The notes under the pieces were generated by a model. That model had not been told where the DNA came from. It searched no databases and saw only the letters and a list, made by a program, of their open reading frames with translations. From Penelope pileata (lineage: Eukaryota; Chordata; Aves; Galliformes; Cracidae): DNA of 64,000 bases. The translations under genes and the position numbers were made by a program. Shown in pieces: positions 48,601-60,600 of the stretch. The first letter of the stretch is position 1, and each line of letters starts with the position of its first letter. The stretch spans positions 519,359 through 583,358 of the forward strand of contig WBMW01003126.1 in assembly GCA_013396635.1 (NCBI GenBank). The letters run 5' to 3'.

Positions 48601-51600
48601 AGGATCCTTGCTTATCCACAGTTTCTTCAGATAAAGTGCTGTATTTTCCATCGCTTTGCCAGGATTCTGCCTTCCTAGGACGCATGGATCTGCCTGCATG
48701 TCCACAGGCACTTGCCATTAGGCCTCACTGCAGCAGCACGGACTGTAGGTGTGGGCAGTTTAGGCTTTACTGAAACTGCCCACACATACACAGGAAGTGT
48801 ATCAGCAGTACTTACAGCCTGGATGGCCTGCGGACACCGCGCGTACAACACGAACATGTGGGCATAAAGGACTTCCCCGGAGTCCACCTGGAACTGGACA
48901 TCACTTAAGTGGGGGTTGTTGACCATTGCACTGAAATCTTCAGCCAGAGACCTCAGGGAGGACTAGAAGACAGAATGAACACAAAGACAAGTTCTATTAC
49001 AGCTGTCAGACATTTCCTGACAAATGAGGGAAACACCCAGTCTGTCAGTGTTGCTGTATTGTGGGCCCCATTCTGGACGCACTGTCATTGCCTTCTGCTG
49101 ACCATCAGCAGCCTTACCAACGTAAGATCTTCCACAAGAAAAATAAGCAGACAAGTCTGTAAGTCATTCCTGGATTTGTTTTTCTCCTTCTCCTCCCTAC
49201 TTTTTCACGGTCTGGCAATTGTGAGGAAAGGGCAGTTGTGCTGTGTTCTACTCTGCTTGTTCTGCCTCGTGTTACAGCACATTATCACCATCAGATTTTT
49301 GCCAAACCATTTCCTGATGTGGTCTAGCCACTGCCTGCTGTTGGCCTCCTGATCTGCTGCCTTCTACCACATTTTTAGGAAACTGTAGTTTTTGATAGAC
49401 TCAAGCTCAGTTCATTGTAATTAGAGTAAGAGGAAAGAGGATGACTCAGGATGGGGTAAGAAGTCTTCCTTCTCTCCTTCACTGGCTGGCAGTGACAGCT
49501 GAGAAGAGCAGCTCTGCAACAAGGGGTTCACACAGAACGAATGCAGTTGCCTAGCTCAAAGGAATTTATGTGCTTGCTACCGAAACTCCTTTTGAGAATC
49601 CACTCAAAAAAAACCCCATTTTCTATTACAGTTCTAGAACACCTTGCTGGAAGCTTGGGGAGGGCTCGTTGCCTGAGCTGCCTGTGAGTGCTAACGGTGA
49701 TGGCAACGTGAGGGCTGGGGCATGCTGCCAAGACAGAAATGATGTACATGGACAACGTACATGGCCTCTGCTCTGGAGCTGCTCCCAGAACAAACCCACC
49801 CCAGGCAATCCTCTAAAGAGCCAGATCCCTCTAGGCAAGTGTTCTGCCTCTGGAGGTGGCCAGTGCTTCAGAGAAGTGGGAAATACTCTCAGCTCACAGT
49901 GAAGAAAGTGACAAAGTGAAAACCAGTTTATACATAACACACTAAGGTCATTGACCTTGTGCTTTCTGAACACACTGCAGAGTTGGGGGAAATGCAAGAT
50001 TTATTCTAGCGAACATCTGCATGAGATGCAGTTCCACCTGGAACAACACAGCTCTTTATTTTATTAGCAGGTTTCCACAATTAGCTCAGTAGACTGTGGA
50101 AACCCAACCTCTCTGCTTGCTCCAGCATGTGTTTGCAGGCAGCCAGCAATAATCAGCACCAAAACAGCAGCACACACCAGAACACTTCTTCATAGGTGGG
50201 CTAGAGAAAACTCTGCATGTCATGGCAGTGGTGTGGACTGATCTCCAAGGGGAAGACAGGAAGCTCAGTCTGGAAACTAATCTGATGTTTCTTGCTTTCT
50301 TATTCTTGGCAGGTAGATACCTGCAAGACAGTACCTCAGGAAGCCAGCACACAGACTCCTGATGCTGCGTTCCAGGCAGCCAGCCCAGAACAGCTTTCCC
50401 GCTGATGCTAAAATTAAAAATCAAGAATGGGGAAATTAAATGAGACTAGAAACCTCCTGGCTGCACCATTCTTCGTGTAAAGTAAACAGACTGGTCCAAG
50501 GACAGCTTCAAGAGGGTACATGCTCCTGTCAGAGCACACCCCAGAACACTCTCTGCTGCTGAGGAGGCCAGCTAGACTGGACCGCACAGATGTACCGAGG
50601 GTTTTAAGCACGGGCTGGGGAGATGTGTTACTGATGCAGTGGATGTATTTGCTCTACACGGTTACCACTGTTGTGTACACATAAAGCACAAATCTCTCCC
50701 ACTGTCAATTCAGCCCTTCATTTGCTCAGGAAACATGGAATCAAACTAAATCTGAACAAACAACCATAGCGTTACTGCTGGTAACCGAGTGTCAGCAACA
50801 ACGTCAGAATGGTCTCTGTATTGCTAAAGGCATTCAATAGACACAGAAGCTTATGAAGCAAGATGTCTCATCTGCTAAGGATTTTTTAATACCTCCAAAG
50901 AGCATCTAGATTTTCTGTAGCTGGGTTGCCTACATTTAGTACCGATTCCCACTTCAAAGATTTGTTTTCTTTTAGAAGCTTCTTAATTCTGTAAGCACAA
51001 CACAACATTGTCTTCACAAGGCATCAAAATTTACCTGGCACCAGTTCCTACTACCTTTCATGGCATGATTAGTTATTATCAAACCAAAGATGGTAAGTTC
51101 CATGAGATAAAGTGGATGATCCTGGAGATGAGTTAGGGGTTTTTTACATGCACTTTAATTCAAGAAAAACAATTATATGCCTGTGGGAGAAAGGAGAGGT
51201 GCATCCACAGTAAGATGTGACCTACAAAACACTACTGTCTTTATAAGAAATTGTCTGTAACTTTCTAGCCTGTGGTTTTCACCCAGTCACCACAGAGAGC
51301 ACAGTGGCTGTTAAGCTAGTTCCTCTGATACGTGTTCCCACAATTGAGGATCTTCTATACTAAATCCTTCTGCTGCTAACGTGAGCATCTAAGAAGTGCT
51401 CATCTTCCCTGGACCTCAACAGTATTCCAACTCATCTATCAGGATTTTTTGTCTAATAATTTAGTGCAAGTCAGCCAGTCCCTGCAATGATTCTCTCTTC
51501 CATTGCTAGGCACAGTGTGAGAGGAAGGTGACAAGAGGAACAGCTCCATTCAGAACCCCAGACAGCAGCTGGGGATGTGAGCCTAGATGAAGCATCAGGC

Positions 51601-54600
51601 AACTCTCTCTCCTGGGGCTCCAGCAAACATGCTCTCAGGTAGCTTGGGATTTAAAGCAGAGTAACACCTATTGCAGTGCAGCTACAGCCCTGGTTCCTGG
51701 CCCAAATTCATGCTGTAGCATAATTGTTTAACCTGATTCTCTCTACATAAATGATGCACAGGCTGGCTTTATGTTACCTGCCATTTTAAATCACCTTTCT
51801 TGTTAGGTGGGACAAGTACTGATCTTTAAGTAGTAAGCAAATACCAAAAAAAAAAAAAGGGGGGGGGGGGGGGGAGAAAAAAGGTTTGTCCTTACTTTCT
51901 TGCAGCTGCTCGTCAGGATTCTCTTCTCTTTGGGTGGAGGGACAAAACCAGTACATGGAATATCACTGGACGTCGATTCTTTTCCTCAAAGAAGAAAACG
52001 TGCATCACCAATCACGTACAACTTCATCATGAGAAGAATGATGCAAGAACTCCTAACAGGATCCCTGCTGCAATGGCTCCCGAGGACAAATGCTGTAGTG
52101 AGCGTGACAAAGGATCACCAAGAGCAGTCCAATCGTGCCTGTTTTTGGAGGGGTATGGCTCTGGGCTGTGATGGGCTGTGGGTACTTGAGGACCATTCAG
52201 CCACGAGGAGCATCAATCTGCTGCAGATCTGTGTGAGCTGTTTTCACCCAGATGGAGGAATTGCTGAGTGCAGCATGCGTCTCCAGTGCACCTCTCAGTT
52301 TCCTCCAGTGTGAAAAAAACTAGGGCACAGAGTAGGATGGGACACAGCTTGGCCTCACCCTAGCAGACAGAGAGAATGCATCTTGGATCTGCATTTCAAC
52401 TTAGACAAAGCGCTCGTGGGCCCCAGTGCTCAGGGGCAGCCGGTGAGATCAGAGTTTTGCACAGCCTGATCCCTGTGGCAGTCTATACAGAGCACAGAAC
52501 AGGATGTGGAGCAATGGAAGGTATCAATGTCTTCAGAAATGGGTTCAGTTGCATTACAGTCTGTACTCTACATTTACACACAGTATACATTTACATGAAG
52601 AAATGATTTCCCTCACCCAGGAACCTACATCTTCATTGAAAACCCAGGAGTATTTTCACAGGAGCAATAATTATTTGTTGCAGCTTAGCCAGAGTAGTGA
52701 GGAATATTACACCCAAGTGAAAACACACAGACAGGAGATCTTATCAAACATGTTCTGTTTCACAGGAGACCAGGAGACACACAGTACATTCTGCTAAACA
52801 GCCAGGCCACTTTAAGGGATACAACTGACATTAAAATGTGCAGATGTGCACCCCATGCAGCTATGTCTGGGGAGGTTAGAGCAGCCCGGGGAGGAATTCT
52901 AGGTGTTGTACTTTTTCAGCTCTGTATAGGTACAGATGAACTTCAGGTTTGTGTATCAACCATCCTTCTTGCATCTCTGTTTCACCTGATTATCTCAGGA
53001 ACCAAAAATACAGTGCACATAAAGTGTCCAAATAGTTGGGATGAACATTTTGGTACAGTCAGTGGACATGTGTGGGCTCTCTCCTGGAAGAAAGGCCTTT
53101 GATAGCTTTAAGGGTATCTTAAAATAAAATTATGTATCTGCTTTCTGAGAGTTCCCTTCAACAGTGGGATTTATGAATCATTTTAGAAAAATCAGTCTGA
53201 TTGCAACTAGAGCTTACTGCAGAAAAATGTCCCCCTACAGTATCACCTCCTGGACCAAAAACATTTATTGGGTGCTGTCATAGCTCTCCTAACAAAAGTA
53301 CAGCAAAAGTCTGGCTCTGTGTAGCTGAAGGGACTAGGGACAGGGCTCACCAAACAGCCACAATTTACCTGACTGCTCTGCTGCATGAACGTGGCCAACA
53401 TCAAGGTTCCACTGAGTAAGGGTAAGTCCTTCCTTGGCCAATTCAACTAGGTCCTGCAGGTTCTGAATATCCTTCTGGCTGTGAGAGAAAAATTGCCCAT
53501 CTCCTTCAGGGCCTGACTTGAATTCATCAGAAGTTTGGTCTCTATGCTCTACGCAGGTGGGCTCATGAGAACCAAGGTCAGGCTGAATTTGCTGGGATAC
53601 TTTTGGTTCATCGGATCCTGCTGATGGCAGATCATCCTCTGGCTTATGATTCTAATCAAAAGAGGAGAAAAAGATACCCATTAGTTAGGTCTTCTGTGTA
53701 TTTGCAAAGCTCAGAATACAGTCTCTAGTTCATACTTTCAAAATATCTAGTAAGGAATTACAGAGCATCCCTCACGCTTCTGAGGGAAAAACTCTGCAAT
53801 TTGATAAAGGACATTCATGAGAAAAAATAACTCTAAAGAGAAAAAAGAAAAAGGAAACTATAACAGAAAATGAGGAAAAAGTGGTTTCACAAGGCACGTG
53901 TCTGTGCAGGTAACTGGCAAGTAGGGAGAAAGGCTATGACAATGCTCCCACTCCAACACTGAAATATTTCATTATTGCTGAAGTGCCTGGCAAAAGCTGC
54001 AGCTGAAGCTGCCCAGGTGCTTCTGTTCTGAGATCTGAAATATTTTTGCAGTCACATATAACCAAGCCAAACTTTCACCTTTGAGTTGATATTCTCCAGG
54101 TTTGGTCTCTGTTTCCCCATGAAAATAGTTTTGTTTATTTCTAAGCAGAAATTTCTGAGAATGGAAGGAATCAAAAGGGGAAAACACACTCTTGCCCTGA
54201 TTTTAAAAGTCTTCCTACTTTTTAAACTTCTCTGGAATTTTTTTTGTTTGAGCGAAAGGTCAAAAATCCTCATAGAATGGAGTGCTTCTACTACAGCAGT
54301 GGGCAGGGATAAGCTGGTGAAAAACTCTGGAATTTGACTAGAGAAAAAGTTACTTAATAAAATACCTATATATGCACAGCAGTTTTTGAACAGAAGCACC
54401 AAGCAATCCCTCAAGGAAGGCATGAAGGAAGGAAGAGAAGTAATATATTTTTTCTTGGTGAGCAAGTATGTAGTAAGATGAGAGATTAAAAGACTTCTGC
54501 CTCCTTCTGGAGGCATTTTTTTTTACAAAAATACAGAGCACTGAAAGAGGCAGGAGATCCAGATGAAAAACAGAATGAAACAGCGGAACAGAAAACAGGT

Positions 54601-57600
54601 TCAAAGCTCATGTGCCAAAAATCAGTGGGATGCACAGGGAAAGCCTGAAGTGCAAATGCCTCACTTTATAACTCTGGGCACTCCCACACCTTCTCTGTGG
54701 AAGGCAGAAATATCAGTCTTCAGTTTAAACTTTTCACCCATTCCTTGCTGCCTGAGAACAATACAGAATGTCCCACGTTGGAAGGGACCCACAAGGATCA
54801 CCAAGACCAACCTCTGGCTCCATGTAGGACCACCCAAGTCCAAACCCTATGTCTGAGAGCGGTGTCCAAATGCTCCTTGAGCTCCAGCAGCTTGGGGCTG
54901 CATAGCATGGTAACACGAGCCTTGGTCTTCTCTCCAAAAGTAAGAAATGAAAGTTTAAGATCATAAAACCTAACTGTACAACCAGGGGACAACAGTGAAG
55001 GAGAAGTGAGCATGCAAAGGCATGGGGTCATGGTTAAATACCAAGTGATGAAATAGAAAAGCTGCAGGGCAAGGGACCTTGGGCACATACAAACCAGAGA
55101 AAGGGCAAAAAGAGTGTCCCACCTGCACGGGCTTCCAAGGTACAATTGGAGGGGTTAATCCAGTAGCATAGAACGATTCAGGGTCACAGGGTCCTGTCAG
55201 AGCGCTGAAATTCCACAAGAAGCAGTCTCTGTTTTTGGGCACTGGCAAGAGCCAGGCTGCTTTCCCAGATTCATCCTCCAGAATCCTGCTGGTGGGAAGC
55301 TGAGGGGTGGGAGGGAATTCCACCTCTTCTGCAAGCAGCATAGCTACCCGCTCCTCGATCCTTTTGCGCACCTTCTCTGGATCCTGGAGGAGTAATGGTG
55401 GAGTTGTCACTGGGCCTCTTCTACGCCGTTTTTTCTCTTTAAGAAGAAAAGAAAGAGGAGCACAAATAAACAAACAGCTGAACACATAGGGCAGAGGAGC
55501 ATAACATGACAGCTCCTTCAAGTGTTGTAGTCAGTGACAACCAAAATGCAGCTATAAGCTGAACACAACTCTTAGGGTTTCTGCAAGGAGTCTGAAGCCT
55601 CACATCACCTCTACTGGAGAAATGAACTCCAGAAAAGACCAACTCCTGCTTGAACTGCTCTGCTGTCTGTTGAAAGATGTCACATCGCTACAAAATCTGA
55701 CCATTATGGAAGCAACTGGTATCTATGCAGCGTACGTTGTACCTCCTGGACCCACAGACTGGCATTTATACAGGTCTTGACTGGGTCCCAGTGCTTCACT
55801 GAAACGGGAGGGAAAGAAAACAACCAAACAAATCCATGAAGAACTCCTTTTTTTGTGTGTGTGCGTCCTGGTCCGTGATGATACCAAACTGTAGCCAACA
55901 CAACCACTGCTAAGCTATTATTTGGCCATCCTGTATTTTACTAGCTTTGTCTTACTCAACCCCTAATCCCTTATTGGCAGGAGGGGAACCTGAGCAGGGT
56001 CATGAAGAGCAAAGTGCCCCCTCTATACAGCCCTCAGGATTCCCCATGAGATTCATAAGGGATTTCACGAAAACCCAGGGACACGCTGCAATCTTTCTTG
56101 ACTGTGTGTGAATTCTGCACATTGCTGAAGATGTGACAGCTTAAATAAACAAAAAAAGGGCTGTCATCCCCCCTGTACCCAATGGGAAAGTTAAGTGAAG
56201 AGCAGGCTGAGTTACATCACTCCTCCAATAACACAGTCTTTGACACTAACTCGCTTTAACACATACCTGATCCTGGCTTCCATTTGATTGGCAAAGCAGC
56301 CACGGGTTTCACATTTGTAACTGATTTTACTTGTTCCTGCTTTTCTTGCTCCAACAGAGAGCGTGACATCGCCATAGCAACCAGCAAATCTTCATCCTTA
56401 GTCTCCATTTTGGCCCTCTTCTGCTTGTTCTTTGAGTCCTCCTTGGAGGAGCCTTTTCGCTTTGACCTGCTCGGCTGATTGCTGAAATACAAGAATGCAG
56501 CAGGGAGCCCAATTTAACATGACTGGATCAGAGACAAGAAACACCAAGCACTCCAGAGAAGCTGCTCTACTTCATCAGGTTCCTGTACCTGGGATAATGA
56601 GAAGCTATTTGCAGTCCCTTCTTTCCCAGCAGAGATTAAAAGATTTCTTATCACCCATGGAATTTAGAGCAATTTTGAGAAAACCTTATTTTGAAACTGT
56701 AAGCACAAGACCACAATTTAAGCTTTATGTGTTTTTTAAACATTTGTGATCTCTATCCTGAACACTTTAAAAACGTGTATTGAAGGGCAAGAATAAATAG
56801 AAGTTGAAGCAGGATATAACAAGATCACCAAAAAACGTTCTCCCAGTCTTTGTTCGCACAGGGCATACGTAATGGTCCCTTCTCAGCCCAAAGGGACTTC
56901 TGAGCCCTTCTACAAATGCAGCCAGGCACTGGTTGCTGCACTGCGAAGATGCAGCTCAAGTCCAAGACAGCAGATGCAGCTCTGCAGCGGGCACGTTTCA
57001 AAACATCACGTCTGCTTCCTCCTTGGCTCGAGGTGTGAATCCAGTACAGCCATAAGCTGAACAGCTGAGGCATTGGCAAGGCAGATGCTCAGGACAGACT
57101 GCACACACTCACAGTACGTGTTCAGCTTAATAAGCTCCAACACACCACTCAGCTTTATCGCATGATCGCCTCACAGAGCACAAATATTTCTGACAGAACA
57201 CGGTCAGATAATTTACTCTCCATTTTGCTCCTGCCTGCTGACTTCTAAAGTCAGCCACCACCTGACCATTTCTAAAGGAAAACATGATTTCCCCAACTAA
57301 CTACCACACTCTCCTCTTGTGGTAGCGGGTCATGGCTCTGCTTGACCTTCTTTGGACAGGAGCCTGCCTTGCTTCTACAGATCTTTCCCAAGATTGTAGG
57401 GTCAGTGTCTCTCAGGACAAAGGAACTAACCTGCATCTTTATTATCACCACTTACCTGGGAATCTGAAGAGGTGCCTCACCAAGTGTGGACACCTGCAAC
57501 TGCACTGCCTGAAGAAGCATCTTAGGAGGAACATCCATCTCGACAGCGCAGCGTTTCAGGTGACTGGCCCGGCTCTGGGGGGTCTGGAACTGCTTCCCAC

Positions 57601-60600
57601 AGATGGGACATTCAGGGACCGCTGGTTTGCTGCAGGATGACATCTGTGCTTCCTCCATCTCATCCAGACACCTGTGAGACAACGGCAAAGCTTTAAAACT
57701 ATCCTTGCTAAGATTTAAACTACACCAAAGAAAAGGAAGTACAATCATCTCTCATATCTTTAACAGCCAAGGAAACATTCCCTAAAGAAATACAAATTAC
57801 CTGTCCCCTGCTGTGATGGTTATGACATGTACCAGACAGCTGGACATTATAGCCTGAGGCATGTTAACAATATGTTGCTCCGAAACAAGTGCAAATAATG
57901 AACTCCTTTAACTTCATTGTGTGTCCATCACCTAATTCCTTTTTTTGCATTCATTCTAGCGTTCCAGCTAATTTATAAACCACCATTAAAAACAGCATCA
58001 CCCTACCAGAAGTAGTAAGTCTTTCTCACCCAAAACACTGCCTACTTCTGTAGATATGACCTAGTGCAGCATCGAGAATGCAAGCCATTTTCAAGTCAGA
58101 TACCTCACATGACAACGGCAGCATTTTGTGTCACAGAAAGCAGAGCAGCTGAAATGAACACTGCACTCTACAGTGATGGATAATGAACTTCTGATAATTT
58201 CTGGTATGCCAAGACCATATAAAATTTTTTAAAGATTCTTTTCCTGTCCCCTCCAAAGAGATACACAGCACCTGTTTTCATCACCAAACGTTACAGAAAT
58301 CACTCCCTGATTAGGGAGAACACAGAACCTACGCACACAGGGTTGTGTAAGAGACAGCTGATGTACCAGGACTGGTGATTACCAGCTTGCTAGTGCATCT
58401 ATCCATCTGCAGCTTTACATCTTGTGATGAAGACTGCTATCAAAAAATCCGCTGCCAATATAACCTTGTAATCTCATCACTTGGTTACACGTTCAGCAGT
58501 TCAGAAAGCAGACAATTTCCAAAAACCATTCCTGACACACTGTCACAGCTTTGCAGTGCCCGTATTCTCAATGAGCAATAAGTATCTGAAGACAAAAACA
58601 GCAGCAACACCTCCAAAAACGCAGCTGCAGACAGTGCAAACGAACGTGAGCTGCTCAGTAACAAGATGTAGGACTGGGCAGATCAAACTGCTCTTCAGCC
58701 TCTTAAGGTGCCGGAATTAAGAAACCACAACTGTCCCAATATGCTGCTTCTGATACTTTCTCAACAGAGAAGTACAGACTGTTAATTTACAAAGAGCTGC
58801 CTGCATGTAATATATTAACAGTACTTGATACCTGAAGCTAAGGACATCACTCAGTTAAGGGCCTGATTTCAGTGCAGCTGCTCCCCACCCTGACAAGGAA
58901 GGCACACCTTCCCTTAGCCTCCGCTCTCACTGCCAAGCGCTGCAATGCTGCTTCGTCATCTTTCTGAACAGCATCACTTTTCCCTCAGCAAACAACTCAG
59001 GTATGCAGTGACATATTAGCAGTCTGTACAAGACCAATTTTTAGCAAAACAGAGCAAACATCACTTTGCTGGTTGGAATTAGCAGATCTGCAATAACAGG
59101 TCCTCATTAATTTTGCTAGCCACTTTACAATCACAGCCCCTGTGGCACCACTGATAAAAGCAGCGTTTGCCTTAACATGCCTCTGCAGAAGCCCTGCAGG
59201 GCAAGACAATCAGCCTCTGCCTTGAGATCAAAACAACTTGCTAATTCAAGCCATCAAGGTCAATGTCACCTCTCAGATTCCCACTACCACGTGCTATAAT
59301 GGCCAAGGTGACTGAACAGTCAGAGGTTAACAGGTAGAGGATGCAGAAAGGATGCAGCACGTTGGTCCTTCACCTGTTAACATGCTGCTCTCGTCGTGTT
59401 GAGTTCATGGCCGAGAGATCCTTCTGGCAGATCTGGCAGAAGAACAAGCCTGCATCCTCCAGGCTTTCCAGGGCTTCCTCTTGGGTTTGCTGCTGAAGGG
59501 CCAAAGCCAGAGCACCATCGTGCTGCATGGGTGGAAGATCGTGGACATCTGGCAAAGGAAAGATAAGCTAAGACAGAGAACCAAGAATCCTGTATGAAAG
59601 GCACGGAGCTGTTACACTTGTCATTACTAAACGAGACATGCAAAAGTCAATCACAATCTTTCACTCGTATCTCCACGTCTGTTCTCTCACATGGTAATGT
59701 ACAAAATGCACTCTTCAAACACCACAGAACTGCACTACCCTGGGAGCAGCAGGTGGTGATTCATTCATAGCACATCTCATCCCAGAGCCAAGGCAGGTAA
59801 GCTTTGGCTGCAGTTGCTAGGGAGAATGTGAGATCCTATACATACACACACCGAAGATTTTGTGTTGATGCAGAACAAATGGGGCCTTGACTTAAAGAGT
59901 GAAAGCAGAGTAAAATTTCTGGGAAATGAGTTCACCTGCACAGAGCATACTTTGTAGAGAGCTTGGAGATCCACCAAAGATAGGGTCAACCTATGAGTCA
60001 TATTCACTCAACAGCCACATTGTCCCAAGGGAAGGATGGTATGGCTGACTGACCCTGTCAGAATCACAGCCTGCTTCCAAGAAGTCAATTATCCCTCCAG
60101 AATCTAGCATGAGATTAACGCGGCCTCAGAGAACAGCAGGGAGAAAAGAACAGACAGTCCTTTACCAAGTGAGAACGCAAGTTTTCTCAGTGATGCGAGG
60201 TGATTTACTCCGTGCTGCACACTGAGCCATTAGGCCAGCTGGGAACAAAGCCCAGGAATCCGGGCTGCTTCCCATGCAACCATTCTAACCAACCCACAGC
60301 ACTCCTTCTGCACGCACAAGAGCTGACAAGAGAAACATACCATTCTCTGGTGAGTTCTGCTCCTGGCTTTCACCAGCAAAATCCCTGCTGGATACAGACT
60401 TCGGCAAGCTATCATCTGTGCTGTGTTTTAGCTGCTCAGGTGCCACTCTCTTGAACTGCTGCATTCTCTCCACTACCAGCTCTGCTACCCGTGTCTTCGA
60501 GCCTGTGAGGGGTGGGATCTTCGAGGTGGGTGAAGAGCAGGTCCCTGGCTGCGTAGCAGGATGGAAGGATAATGTAGTCTGGGAACAGCCACTCAGAGTA

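Noticed and set aside
45700..49400. Search for LTRs or target-site duplications around the retroviral fragment
   Set aside because: I saw no matching long direct repeats or TG...CA ends on the two sides, so no provirus boundary is claimed.
51896..52313. + strand open frame of 137 codons over the hidden SLX4 exon
   Set aside because: The - strand reading gives a phase-consistent SLX4 exon with a family-matching phrase; the + strand frame has no support.
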